Positions 20,054 through 30,654 of a stretch of DNA of 64,000 nucleotides are shown piece by piece. Source of the DNA: Branchipolynoe longqiensis (lineage: Eukaryota; Annelida; Polychaeta; Phyllodocida; Polynoidae); contig CM059186.1 of assembly GCA_030323885.1 (NCBI GenBank), forward strand, positions 175,324,486 through 175,388,485, written 5' to 3'. Every line of letters begins with the position of its first letter. Position 1 is the first letter of the stretch. The position numbers were made by a program, and so were the translations under genes. The notes below the pieces were generated by a model. The model saw only the letters and a program-made list of their open reading frames with translations. It was not told where the DNA came from and did not search any database.

Positions 20054-21534
20054 CTAAAAATCCGGCGAGGTGATCGCGGGTGCGCCTGAGCCCCGCTCCC
20101 GGGTGCGCTTTGTGAAGCACACACCCTCACTATGCGCCGTTAAGATACGGCGCACGTTCGTGCAATATGCGCATGCGTGCCTTTTGCGCGCGCCCTGGTC
20201 TCCGTGCACCTCGCCGGCCGGGGCGAGGTCGCATGAGGCGGGATCCCTGTTCCAAGCCGGGCAGGGGATCCCATAGGCCTCTCGGGTATAAGGGGTGCGG
20301 GGGTCGGCTGATGGGGCTGCTCTAGGGTGGGTGAGGGGGGCGGCTGATGATCGGGCTGCGGCCCGAGGGGCTATTGTTCTGAGTCCCCCGTGGCGCTCGC
20401 GGGGGTGGTGATCACGTCCATCCGGTGGGTGTTGATGGTGATTGGGTCGAGCCACCCATCCGAGGGGCCGCCCGTCGGCGATCCAAGCGAATATCGTCTC
20501 GGAGTATCGCCGTACGGTCGGCCACGGATGGGTGACGCAGTCTCTCAGCACCGTGAGGTTGTGATGGAGTAATCCGGGGAGGGAGCCCGAGGGGAAGGCC
20601 GGATGCGACTCCAGCATCCGGAGGGCGAGGTTGTATTCTTCCATGGTCGCCTCGCCCCTTTTCACTGCCTTCCCCTCGGCCCCCCTCTCTATGAGGTCGT
20701 TAGGGAATATATACCCTGAGGGAATACCTTTCCGTCGTCCCGTGTTTTGCGCCTCGGCCGACTCCAGGATGTCGCGGACCGCCTCGGCGGCGGAGACGGG
20801 AGAGTGGTCGAGGGCGGCGCGAGGGGCGGCGGGGAGGCGAGCCGCGGAGGCGGCGTGTTGGGTGGCGTAGATGCTTTGCCTGCTGTAGCGGCGATAGGTG
20901 GGGTGCACGTCTTGGGGCGCGTGTCCGGGGGCGTGGGGGAGGCTGGCCGCCCCCGCCGTCCCAGAGGTGAAGTCCTGTAGAAGGTCGGCGAGGCGGTCCA
21001 CCAAGGAGGGGGCCGGGGCAGCGGCCCGAGGTGGGGCGACGGCCATGGACTGCACGAGGGCGGTGAGGTGGTTCATGGAGGCTGTCTGCACCTCCATGGC
21101 GGCGGCCTGGGCGTCCATCCGGGCGTCGACCGAGGTTGCCCATGTGGTGGCCTCGAATTGGAGGCTGGGGGCGGTCGACGTCGCGGAGGCGGCATCGTGC
21201 GAGGTGGTGGATTCGCTCCTCCCCCGGCGCGCCCCCCGGCGCGCCCCCTGGCGCGCCCCCCGGCGCGCCCCCCGGCGCGCCCCCCGGCGCGCCCCCCGGC
21301 GCGCCCCCCGGCGCGCCCCCCGGCGCGCCCCCCGGCGCGCCCCCCGGCGCGCCCCCCCGGCGCGCCCCCCGGCGCGCCCCCCGGCGCGCCCCCCCGGCGC
21401 GCCCCCCGGCGCGCCCCCCGGCGCGCCCCCCGGCGCGCCCCCCGGCGCGCCCCCCGGCGCGCCCCCCGGCGCGCCCCCCGGCGCGCCCCCCGGCGGCCGG
21501 CGGGTCGGCCTCGTCCTTGTGCTGTGGCAGGCAT
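20054..21534 (-). pseudogene. Gag-like protein of YR element 1
   Basis: Putative nucleocapsid-type protein. The main frame (20054-21118) has a coiled, Gln/Ala-rich start, a conserved core ('EEYNLALRMLESHPAF' to 'PWPTVRRYSETIFAWI') and a Cys/His C-terminus ('GIPCPAWNRDPASCDL', then 'KRHACAYCTNV' and 'HSEGVC') that may bind zinc. Core and Cys/His block recur in element 2, which supports a real gene. The likely N-terminus starts at 21534 with an AT-hook ('GRGRPAGR') and runs into a 12-bp tandem repeat (21222-21494). The repeat is read in different frames because its C-run length varies, so N-terminus and core are out of frame in this assembly. Without an error there, the product would start at the Met at 21118. 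Confidence 0.75.
21222..21494. repeat. 12-bp minisatellite (ggcgcgcccccc)n inside gag
   Basis: About 22-23 units, each with a GGCGCGCC palindrome (an AscI site). Units differ mainly in C-run length (5, 6 or 7). On the minus strand it encodes Gly-Ala-Pro-Gly, Ala-Arg-Arg-Gly or Gly-Arg-Ala-Gly repeats depending on frame. C-run changes shift the gag frame. Confidence 0.95.
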
Positions 21535-21539
21535 GTTGG

Positions 21540-21774
21540 TGTGGAGGTGTAGTCAGGGAGGCGCGGTTGCGCGAGGCGTCGTGGAGGCGAGGAGGAAGAG
21601 GAGGGAGCCAAAAGAAAAAGTGAGTGCTCCAGGTGAGTGAGGAGAGGTGAGTGGCTGGGAGCAGCTAGGCGGCCGGTTTATAAGGCCGGAGAGAGGGGGG
21701 GGGGGTTGCGTCACGGCGGCAGCGGGGGGAGCATGAAAGAGGGGGGGGGGTCCTCCTCCCCTGCCACGAATCAA
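21540..21774 (-). promoter_or_regulatory. A1 terminal unit with TATA box
   Basis: 5'-terminal unit of YR element 1. In sense it runs from the inverted-repeat end through a pyrimidine-rich stretch to 'ggccttataaaccggcc' (TATA-like, around 21675-21690) and then to the gag start. The same TATA-like word in the same setting occurs in the A units at 50.9-51.1 kb and 62.25-62.52 kb, suggesting a conserved promoter. Confidence 0.6.
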
Positions 21775-22273
21775 CCGCAATGCGAGCATTACGACCAATG
21801 ACAGGACACCCGCTATATCAGGACAACATTGGCCTGGGTGCAAAGGTGCTATTGGAAAACAGCTACTGTAGTAGTAGTAAAACTGCTATCCTAGTAATAC
21901 CCTTCAGGCACCAACCAAACACACACTCAAAATTCAGATTATGTCCGAAAGCTGATGTTGAAGTCTTGCAAACTCAGAAATCAGTCAGATATAATTTTCT
22001 TTGGGTTGTAAACACAGCTTGAATCCTGATTGCGCCAGCATTATACAGTATCCAGCTAGTGTAGCGCTACCATTTAAAGAAAAATTGAAATGAGTTCAGT
22101 GTAGGCATGAGTGCCATGATCTTCACTGCAGATTTGCAGTAATTGGTGAGCCTAGACCAGTATATGTATGCTACATGGGCTAATAATACCCACTAAAGAA
22201 GGTGTTGAGACATAGGTCCTTCAGAACTAGCTGCACTATGTATGTGTCTAGCTATGCTTGGCAAGCACACTAA
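21775..22273. other. Unassigned, element flank
   Basis: Begins 'accgcaatgcgagcattacg', resembling the sequence beside the A end at 62520-62540. The rest is unremarkable. Confidence 0.4.
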
Positions 22274-22586
22274 AGTTACATGGTCCGATGGTTTTGAGTT
22301 TCTGTCATTTTCTGAGATAAATATTGTTGGTTAGTAGTTATAGTTTACCTTGCATTAGTTTGAAGTAATCTTTTATTTAAAAGTCTAACTTTTAAAATAT
22401 TTGAAGTGCAAACATGGACACCATATGGTTATGCAATAACACATTCTATTAAATTGACTCAGTATGCCCTTCTATGTGACTAGAAATGCTTAATAAGTGC
22501 ACCAGTTTCTAAATTAGATATGTACAATCGAATCTAGATAAGTATTTTGATTTTGAAATTTGATGTTTTCATCGAACTATGCAGCT
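22274..22586 (+). mobile_element. TTAA MITE copy 3, shortened
   Basis: Ends 'agttacatggtccgatgg' and 'aactatgcagct'. The right flank is TTAA (22587-22590), the left flank CTAA (one change). It is 313 bp instead of 346, with a deletion near 'aacatggacaccatatgg'. Confidence 0.8.
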
Positions 22587-23209
22587 TTAATTATATTGAC
22601 AGAGCAGGAAATCACACAATGCAAAACAGTATGCAATAATAAATTAATGGAAGAGAAATGAATCACTTTTACATTAACTGATTAAGGGAAATTAATATTC
22701 CCTACTACAACTACCACTAATGATAATATCAATATCGATGGAACATATTGTAGAGTTGGTACCCGGATCTGTGGCTGTGCAAGTAGGCTGTCAGGAAATA
22801 TGATAGAGACAAGAAGAAAGAGAAAGTAAGAGTGAGGAGAGTAAGGGAAGGCAAGACTTCTATCTTTATTTTGATAGTACCTAGGTTCCCTGGTAGGGTG
22901 TCACACCACCCCTGTCACACAATAGGAGAACAGCATTTCCAGTCCCCATGGCAACTAGTAGTCTGCCCACCACCAGTGGTTGCTTGGCCACTACCAACCT
23001 TGACCTGGCTGCTCCTCACAGCCTGATTGTGTTGATCCCTACTGGATTGTGTTGACCCCTACTCAGGCAGAAGGGCCAGGTCCTGAGTGCCACTGCACTC
23101 AGCCTGCCAGCACTCACTATGTCATCCACATGAAACTCAGCTATACCCAAACCAATACATATAAATACATATATATACATACACGCTCACCTGGCTAGGC
23201 ATTTATATT
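22587..23209. other. Unassigned
   Basis: No gene. Contains short purine-rich and tata tracts (22805-22850, 23160-23180). Confidence 0.4.
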
Positions 23210-23650
23210 TATTTATTTTTTATATTTTTTATTGAGGCTGTATTTATACTGTCCATAGCATATAAGCTTGAGTACCCAGGCTTGTTTTCAATGCTGGCCA
23301 GTTGTAGTGTTGGTGTTATCTTACCACACAGTAGCTGCTGATAAGTAATTAATTGCATGCATTTCAGTAGCAGATAGATAGTTGGTTGGTATAGTTAGTA
23401 GCCTATGGTAGTTTTTTAGGATTTTCTTGGCATATATGTATTTTATTTTGTTCTACTCTTATTACTAGACTAGCCTACTCATATTTACATATCATAGGCT
23501 TGTACGTAGCTGCGTGGTGTGTTATCTGGCTACTTTTGACATGGTTACCTTCCATTGGGCGTCCCGCTGGTGGGCCGTGACATATCACATGCCCCTTTCC
23601 AGTGCAGCTTAGTGGGGGTTTCCTGGCCTTATTTTGCACAGATATTTTTT
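23210..23650 (-). mobile_element. LINE 3' end/3' UTR, reverse
   Basis: The complement of this stretch parallels 42360-42800 throughout: 'gcatatatgtattttatt', 'taggcttgtacgtagctg', 'catgcccctttccagtgcag', 'aggctgtatttatactgtcc'. It is a shared LINE tail of at least 430 bp in opposite orientation. No coding domain remains. Confidence 0.75.
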
Positions 23651-23874
23651 GTAAGTTTTTAGGTCAGGAATTTGTCTTCCTTTACCGTTTGGGCATTCCA
23701 CACCTTGGCAGCCATTTCCAGGCATACGGATAGCACACCACATAATAGCACTCCACCCTTGCCGTATATCAGAATATTTTACGATATCATAGTGTCAACA
23801 AAGCAGCTAAACAACACATTTCATAGTTAAACAATACATATGTAAGACTACGGAAGATCAGTTCATGTTGTGTA

Positions 23875-24035
23875 TCATCATCATCATCATGCTGTCGGTC
23901 GCGATGCGACAAAGACTGCTTTCATTACTTGACTGCCGCTCTCCATATAGCTCTCTGCTGTGAGAGTGATGTCCATGAGTCGGTCTTAATGTCTCTCAGC
24001 TTCAGGTTTCTCTTGATGGTACCCTTCAACTTGTC
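23875..24035 (-). mobile_element. LINE-tailed retroposon, 3' fragment
   Basis: Reverse copy of the (gat)n-ended 3' block: 'catcatcatcatcatgctgt', 'tttcattacttgactgccgc', then part of the LINE coding segment kept in the 498-1209 copy ('gtctctcagcttcaggtttc'). Truncated at its 5' side. Confidence 0.8.
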
Positions 24036-24412
24036 ATGTTGTGTATAATGCCAATATATCAGAATGTTTACAAGATATTTCACTTAATATGCAGTGAGTG
24101 AGATTAAACTTCAAAATGAGTCTTGGGTGTTTCATGTTAGATGTTTTATTCTAGAATTATTCTAACAGCAGCCGACATTGGCCATGGAAGCCCTACTTTA
24201 GTTACCAGTATTAGGGAATTCCATAGCCAGGTTGTTGGGGATAGAATCCTGCTGAATACCAATGGAGATCGTATATTAATTTGTATAAATGTATTAAATA
24301 TATAATAAATATAGTACAGTATATATTTATATATTATAGATATTTTAAATAATGTAGGCAGTATATATTATATACACTGTATATATAATATTTATATAAT
24401 TTAATATATATA
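24036..24412. other. Unassigned, AT-rich
   Basis: A strongly AT-rich tract at 24280-24410 precedes the GC-rich start of the second YR element. No gene. Confidence 0.4.
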
Positions 24413-24751
24413 ATGGTGGTGAATGACCATGGGGTCATTCGGGGTCATTGCGGGGTGCACGGGTCGGCGAGGCCGTTGGACCCCCCTCCTCCCCCCCCCT
24501 CCCCCGTGGCCGGGGGGGGGGGGGGGGGGGGGCCTCAAAGGGGGGTACCCACACTCCTCACTCCACCACCCCCCTACTCACTCGACCTACATTCACTGCT
24601 CCCTGCCTCCTGCTGCTCACTGAGCACACAACCACTCACACTCACCAGCTCCTCCCTAACACACACACCACTGGTCACCCCGCTCCCAACAACAGGACTG
24701 ACCACACCTAACTTTCTTTGGCACCGTCGGAACCACCGACGCACACACAAC

Positions 24752-26207
24752 ATGCCGAGAAATGGGTCCTCAGGTAAGAGCAGGAAGGCCGGGAGGCCCC
24801 CGGGGTCCAAGAACAAGGCGAAGGGAGGACCCTCCGCCGCCACCGGGATACTACCTAAGCTGGACCTGGGAGACAGCAGGGGAGCGCGGAGCAGCACTCC
24901 CCAGGACACTGACGACTCATACATCCCGGCGGGGCAGCGGTCTCCGGCGTCCCCGGTCGCGCGCGCGGACCGGGACCCCTCCCCGGCGATCGGGGCCCAA
25001 CCGACCTCCCCTGGCAGTGGGGTCGATGCCAAGCTCCGACAGATGGAAGCGCGGGTGGAGGCTAGAATGGATACCCGCATGGCGGCCATTCAGGATGCGA
25101 TCATGGACATAGCACGGCAGGGCGCGGAGCGCGACGCTCGCCATGTGCGTGTGCCTCCCCCGGCCCGTGTGGAGCGGGACGCCCGACAACCCTCTCCGCC
25201 GCCCCCCCCCCCGCCCACGTGGTTCACGCCGCAGCCCACGTGGTGCCCGCCGCAGCCCACCCGCCTGCCACTGACCACATGGCCCCAGCGCCCGCACGTG
25301 CCGCGGCTCCAGCCCAACACCACCGCCTGGCGGGCGGGCCGCCCCCCCGGCCCAGCACAGGCTCAGGTCCCTCTCGCCCGGATACAACCCAGCCTACGTT
25401 GACCGCCAGCTGGGTGGGTGGCGCGACCCATACGCCCGCCTACCCGCCCCACCCGCAGGGAGGGACGCGGACATACGCGACGAGCAGCAGCTCAGGATGC
25501 AGCGACTGCAATCCATAGACGACAACATCGCAAGATACGAGGCAAGGCACCGAAGGCTCCAAGGTAGGCGTGCCGTGATGCATGACATGTTCATCACCAA
25601 CCCCATATCCAAGCCCTATATGTATCTAGATCGCACTGACTGCCAGTCAGCCGCCCAGAAGCTGGCGGCCCGTGGCACTATGACCGAGCGAGAGTACCTC
25701 TCAGCGTTCATGACCCTGATAGACGACAATGAGGTGTATGATCCACGTGACTTCCTCGACATGCTGTACCACTTCAGGTGCATCACCGACGAGTGCAAAA
25801 CGAAGCCCTGGCCGATGGTGCGCAGCTGGTCCCAGCGCATATTTGACAGCATCGAAAGGAGGAAGATGCGATGGAGTGACAGGTCAGACATGAAGCATGA
25901 ACGCCTAACCTACTACACGGCCACGCCCAACCCCGACGACAGGCCGGGCAGACCTAGTGCGCGTGACAACAACAACGGTCCACGTGACAACAACAAGCAA
26001 GCACGTGGCCGACTTGAGCTTGAAACACATGAGCCCCCGTGTGCCGCCTACAACTCCCCACGACGCTGCACCCTCACCCAACGCCACCACGACGGACCCG
26101 ACGATGTGGTGCATGCGTGCGCCTACTGCTACAAGGTGACACAGATCGGATTCGATCACTCACAGCAGCAGTGTAGGCGCAAAGCAAGGGATGCCACAAA
26201 GGACTGA
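24752..26207 (+). pseudogene. Gag-like protein of YR element 2, frameshifted
   Basis: Starts at the ATG at 24752 with an AT-hook-like 'KAGRPPGSKNK', matching the AT-hook start of the element 1 Gag. An Arg-rich coiled segment ('MEARVEARMDTRMAAIQ') and a proline tract follow. The frame ends at 25402, but a second frame carries on seamlessly: it is open before 25370 ('GYNPAYVDRQLGGWRDPYAR') and runs to 26207 with a coiled coil, the conserved core ('EREYLSAFMTL', 'KPWPMVRSWSQRIFDSI') and the Cys/His end ('CAAYNSPRRC', 'VHACAYCYKV', 'HSQQQC'). The shift therefore lies at or before the C run at 25341-25347; the 13-C run near 25202-25213 is another candidate. Function is inferred from position and conservation. 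Confidence 0.75.
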
Positions 26208-28351
26208 TGCCACGGGACGCGAGGGAGCACCGGGACCCGCCCCCACCCCCCCGCAAAACCCCCCCACGCCGACCCCCCCACCCCAGCCCTCGTTAAACCC
26301 CATGGCCCAGCACCGGTCAATGGCCACGCCTCTCGCCACACCCGCACGGCAGCCGCCACCCACCCACACCACCGGCCCGCCCACCCACTCCACCCACACC
26401 ACCCCGCACCGACGCCTCTCATTCCGGCTCAGGTCCACCCCCCCCCCCTGCAACGCCCCCGCCCGTCCACTCCGGGGGGCCACCGCTAACGGCCTGGTAC
26501 ACATCAAAGCTGACCGACTCAGCCGGGATGGAGCACACAACGGACAAAACCTGTTTAAACGCATAAGGCTTCATTGTACCCACGACTCCCCCACCCTACT
26601 CGAAACCAGCCCTCACGCACTAAGCGAACACCGAATACGCCACTGGCCTCGACCCGCCCCCGGCCTATCCACCGACATAGCAGACATATACCGACGTGTG
26701 CGTGAAACCGGCCTCCCTAATGCTGTCGCCGCACGGGTGCCCGTCCCCAGCGGTATATGTGTCGACAAATGGTGCGCCAGCCTCTCTGACTCTGCCGACC
26801 ACAGACAGCTCATCGACTTCCTAACATACGGCTTTCCCCTCGGCTATATGGGACCCACCTCTGGCACCGGTGAGGTAGCCAACCACCCAAGCGCCACCCA
26901 GCACCCCGGTGCAGTCGACGACTACATTAACACAGAGACCGAGTGCGGCGCCCTATACGGCCCACACGACCCCCCCCCCCCCCCTTCGCCCCTTGGTTCC
27001 ATGCATCACCGATCATGACCAGGCAGAAGGCAGACCCCACCAAGCGAAGGATCATCACCGACCTATCCTTCCCCGCCGCTACATCCGTCAACGCGTACAT
27101 TATGAAGAACACCGCCCTCGGCAACACCCGCGACCACTGCCTGCCAACGGTAGAGGGCTTCACACGCGAACTAAGCGGGTGCGGGCGCGGCAGCTTTATG
27201 TTCACTATGGACATCAGTCGAGCATACAAAAACTTCCGCTCCTGCCCGCTCGACTGGCCCTTGCTCGGTGCCCGCTGGAAGGGGCGCTTCTACCTTGACA
27301 TCTCCGTCCCATTTGGAGCCCGAGGATCCAGCTGCCACATCCAGAGGGTGGCCGAGGCCATCACTTACATCCCAGGGGGCGTGGCATCGCGGCCACCATG
27401 TACCTCGATGACCTCATCGTCGTCGCCCCCGACAAGCACACCGCCGACGCCCACTTCGCCGTCGCGCGACAGCTCTTCGAGGACCTCGGCCTCCCCGAGG
27501 CCAGGGACAAGACCCAACCCCCTGCGCGATCAGTCCTGTGGCTGGGCATACACATAGATGCCACCACCATGACACTGACCATGCCCCTCGACAAGGTCGA
27601 CGCCACCATCAGCCTCGTACACGCGGCCGCGGCCAGGACTCACATCACAAGGAAGCGACTTCAGTCGCTACTGGGGAAGCTGCTCCACCTATCCAAGTGC
27701 ATCCACCCAGCTGCCTGTTTGTCGGCCGCCTCCTCCAGGCGCTAAGGGGCATGACCGGCCAACGCACAGCCATGACCGACGACATGAGGGCCGACCTCGC
27801 CTGGTTCCCCGCATTCACCAGCGGATGGAACGGCTCGGCAATCATACCCCCCAACGACCCGGGCAGGGAAATCGTTGTCGATGCCTGCCTCGGCGGCATA
27901 GGCGGGGCAGACGACACATGGGCCTACTCCATGCCCCTCACCCACGGCTACGACAACAAGAACGACAGCATCACACAGATAGAGGCACTAAATGTCCTCG
28001 TCGCCCTACATACCCTCGCACGCCCGGAGGACCATGGAGGTCACATAGCCATACACTGTGACAACATGGCGGCAGTCCACGTACTAACCACCGGCAAGGG
28101 CCAGGACCCCCGCCTCCTCAGCATAGCCAGGGCCGCCTGGATGTTCCAGGCGGTACGTAACATAAAGCTCACATACCACCATATCCCAGGCGAACAGAAC
28201 ATAGTCGCCGATGCCCTTAGCAGGGCCCACATCAGTCCACGCCACAGAGACCTGGCGATCCAGATCTGCCAACATAAACACCTCGCCCCCATACCACCAG
28301 CCCTCCTTGACCACAGCCCTTTGCAACCTCGTTCTGTCCACAGGGGCCGAA
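26191..28351 (+). pseudogene. Reverse transcriptase-RNase H of YR element 2, several frameshifts
   Basis: The same enzyme as in element 1, read here in pieces. Frame 1 (from 26191) has a proline-rich N-terminus and 'GLPNAVAARVPVPSG'. A 15-C run at 26970-26984 marks the switch to a frame with 'PIMTRQKADPTKRRIITDLS' and 'FTMDISRAYKNF'. Near 27378 the frame changes again to 'MYLDDLIVVAPD' (YLDD catalytic). Near 27715 it returns to the first frame with RNase H: 'IVVDACLGGIGGA', 'IEALNVLVAL', 'IHCDNMAAVHV', 'VADALSRAH'. The catalytic residues survive although the frame does not. It overlaps the end of Gag by 17 bases. The RNase H frame stays open to 29085 across the recombinase, which is probably fortuitous. 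Confidence 0.8.
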
Positions 28352-28354
28352 TAG

Positions 28355-29305
28355 AGCAGACTGCACAGGGCGGCCGAGGCCAGGCAGGCCGACGCGAGGG
28401 CACCGGGGACCTGGGCCAACTACAACGCGACGATCCGGAACTACACGGCCCACTGCCGCAACTACGCGGTCGACATGCTCCAGCCGACCCCGATCCAGCT
28501 GAGGTGCTGGATAGAAGAGCGCGCGGACCACTTGTGCCCATCATCAGTGGCGAACTCGGTGTCACACGTCAGGCTCTTCCTCAAAATCAAGGAGGCCCCG
28601 GTGACCCCCCTCGACCACATCACGGTGACCCTGGCGCTCGATGCACTCAAGAGGTCCAAGGACCACAGGCCCAGGCAGCAGGCCCATGCGCCAGTGAGCG
28701 TCATCAGGACGGCGGTCATCCACCTCGCACACTCGCCACAGGGGCAGGTGGTGGCCTTCGCCATATTGGTGATGTTCTACACCGGAGCCCGACAATCCGA
28801 GGTGGCACCAAGATCTGCAGCGACCTACGACCCGACGCGCCATGCTTCCAGACAAGACGTGTGGGTCGAGGATGCCCACCTCATCATCGACCAGAAATGG
28901 GCCAAAAACATGCAGGCCAACGGCAGATCGAGGACCATCCGGCTGGCGCCCAGCCCGGACCCACGACTATGCCCGGTCAATGCATACAATCGCATGATCG
29001 GCATAGCACCCACCCGGCACCCGACACAACCCCTGCTGGTCTTCCTGGCGGACGGACAGACCATGTCCATCCCCTACATTGCTAGGGCATGGCGCGACGC
29101 CCAGCAACCCCACCCGCACCAACAGCCCTTCACTCTCCATGCCATCCGGAGGGCGGCTGCTACCGTGGCATTCGCATCCGGTAGCTCCGAACTGGAGGTC
29201 CAGCAATTTGGTGGCTGGGCCTCACAAGCCCATAAGGTATACATTGACACACGCGACTTGACCAGAGTCAACTCTGCCTTGGTAAATGCCATGGTCCAAA
29301 AATAA
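28355..29305 (+). CDS. Tyrosine recombinase of YR element 2
   Basis: Integrates the element's DNA circle. The frame is open from the stop at 28352-28354 to 29305; the first ATG is at 28475, but the conserved N-terminal domain starts earlier ('APGTWANYNATIRNYTAH', matching 'APSTWRNRHHQARGYVEF' of element 1), so translation may depend on frameshifting from the RNase H frame or on a non-ATG start. Counting from 28475, the catalytic set is complete: Arg106 ('YTGARQSE'), Lys141 ('QKWAKN'), His223 and Arg226 ('LHAIRRAA'), Trp248 ('FGGWAS') and Tyr256 ('KVYIDT'). No internal break is seen, unlike the RT of the same element. The stop is followed at once by AT-rich DNA. Confidence 0.85.
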   Translation, partial: SRLHRAAEARQADARAPGTWANYNATIRNYTAHCRNYAVDMLQPTPIQLRCWIEERADHLCPSSVANSVSHVRLFLKIKEAPVTPLDHITVTLALDALKRSKDHRPRQQAHAPVSVIRTAVIHLAHSPQGQVVAFAILVMFYTGARQSEVAPRSAATYDPTRHASRQDVWVEDAHLIIDQKWAKNMQANGRSRTIRLAPSPDPRLCPVNAYNRMIGIAPTRHPTQPLLVFLADGQTMSIPYIARAWRDAQQPHPHQQPFTLHAIRRAAATVAFASGSSELEVQQFGGWASQAHKVYIDTRDLTRVNSALVNAMVQK

Positions 29306-29310
29306 CACTC

Positions 29311-30654
29311 TACCACGAACAATACTTGGCTTGGCCACTTAATCATAAGAAATTATATATATATTATCATTATACCATACATCGCTATTAATTAACCAGC
29401 AATTCACATAATTAATATCGCCATATAATATAACAATTATACTAAACAATTACTATAATTACATATCATATTATATTACAATAGGTTATTTATGCTACCC
29501 GCTAATAACCACTATATACACATGTTCATCGCCTATGCTCATATGTCTCGCCTCACTCATCCCACTCTCATATTTGACCGCGATCACCCCATGACTTTGC
29601 TCCATGCAGCCTCCGGCTCGCTCACATCATGTAATGCCCCCGGGGGCCGCCCGGAATAAATGCCATGTTATCCCAACGTCATGCCTCCTCGTCCTGTGTA
29701 CCGATGCTGCAATGCATATAGATATAATATATGTAGTATAATATATATATAATATGCAATATATACAATACATACATTGTCTAAATATATATATACAATA
29801 TATAGTACATAGACAATATGATATATAATATATGTAATATATATTATACATAATAGATGTTACTCCTAAGCAATCGAGTGGGCGCATGACCTAAGCGGTA
29901 GTGGCGCCAACCTCGCACAGCGGGAACCGGCCCACAGCAATAGTGCATTCAATACAATATTATTAATTAATAAAAAGCATGCACGATAATATATCAAATG
30001 AGAATTAATGCTCCACCCCTTTATACTCATATAATAAATTAGATATCACATATTTATGATATATATATATAATATATATTATATATATTATATATATTAC
30101 ATATATCATATTATTTATATATATATATATTATTAGTCATGACTATATCTAATGGGGTGACTCACAGGCAGGAAAACCTTGATTTCTCGTTTGATTAGTG
30201 ATATCATATTAACTGTACAGTAGGATGGAGTGGGTGTTTATATATAACACCGATGTGGGCTGTTGTTGCCCAGTACTACGTTTATTGCTCAACAGGTAAG
30301 CTATGGACTACTGCATGTCGGAAATTAAGACTTAATTCTTGTTTGGCTATGTTGACAGGGCGGCATGGTACCTGTGATATATGCGTAATAGACGTACAGG
30401 TGTGTGGATAATATATGTTAACGAGATGCAGAGTTTGAGACAAAGGAATATGCTAATGAGATGACGTCATGGAAAGTTTAGCCAGTGTTCAGACGTCGTA
30501 CTTTCACAGTGCCAGACTCGGCCGAAGCTAGCTAGCTCAGTAGCGATGCGTGCGCCGATTACCATGTCGTGTACGCATGCGTTCATACATGAGTATTCTG
30601 GTTGGCAGGTTGCGTCGGGGTGGGGGTGTGTGGGGGGGGGCAACACTTGAGGTA
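29311..30654. other. AT-rich tract with a GC-rich island; no gene
   Basis: TA-rich low-complexity DNA at 29350-29510, 29715-29860 and 30055-30135. A GC-rich patch at 29630-29670 ('gcccccgggggccgcccgga', then aataaa) could be a displaced 3' part of YR element 2. An adjacent stretch at 29876-29935 has a loosely tRNA-like look without convincing A and B boxes. Confidence 0.4.

Larger units (their letters stand above)
16802..21774 (-). mobile_element. YR retrotransposon (Ngaro/PAT-like), A1-body-B form
   Basis: Minus-strand order is Gag, RT-RNase H, tyrosine recombinase. There is no integrase, no LTR and no methyltransferase domain after RNase H, which points to Ngaro/PAT-like rather than DIRS1-like elements. 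The outer ends form an imperfect inverted repeat: 'tgatacgtggctagggagga' at 16802 versus the complement of 'cctcctcccctgccacgaat' at 21752-21771. GC content is far above the flanks. Compared with the terminus at 61987-62800 it has a single B unit at its 3' end and lacks A2-B2. Confidence 0.85.
24413..29310 (+). mobile_element. YR retrotransposon, element 2, decayed
   Basis: Plus-strand Gag, RT-RNase H, tyrosine recombinase in the same order as element 1, with the same conserved blocks but much diverged. GC-rich against AT-rich flanks. A run of 21 G (24512-24532) lies in the leader. I could not define terminal repeats, so both boundaries follow the change in base composition and the coding extent. 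The 3' terminus may extend into the GC-rich patch at 29630-29670. Confidence 0.8.

Noticed and set aside
21068..21640. Long plus-strand proline/arginine-rich reading frames
   Set aside because: They are the antisense of gag and exist because the 12-bp repeat lacks stops in several frames.
16802..21774. LTR retrotransposon
   Set aside because: RT and RNase H are present, but there are no long terminal repeats and no DDE integrase; the downstream enzyme has tyrosine-recombinase residues.
27538..29085. A 515-codon RT-RH protein running through the recombinase region
   Set aside because: After about 28350 this frame loses homology, while another frame carries the recombinase; the openness reflects high GC content.
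24413..29700. Terminal inverted repeat for YR element 2 ('catggggt' near 24430 and its complement near 29590)
   Set aside because: The match is only 8 bases and not clearly better than chance; boundaries left undefined.
29876..29940. tRNA-like sequence
   Set aside because: No convincing A and B boxes and no cloverleaf pairing found by eye.
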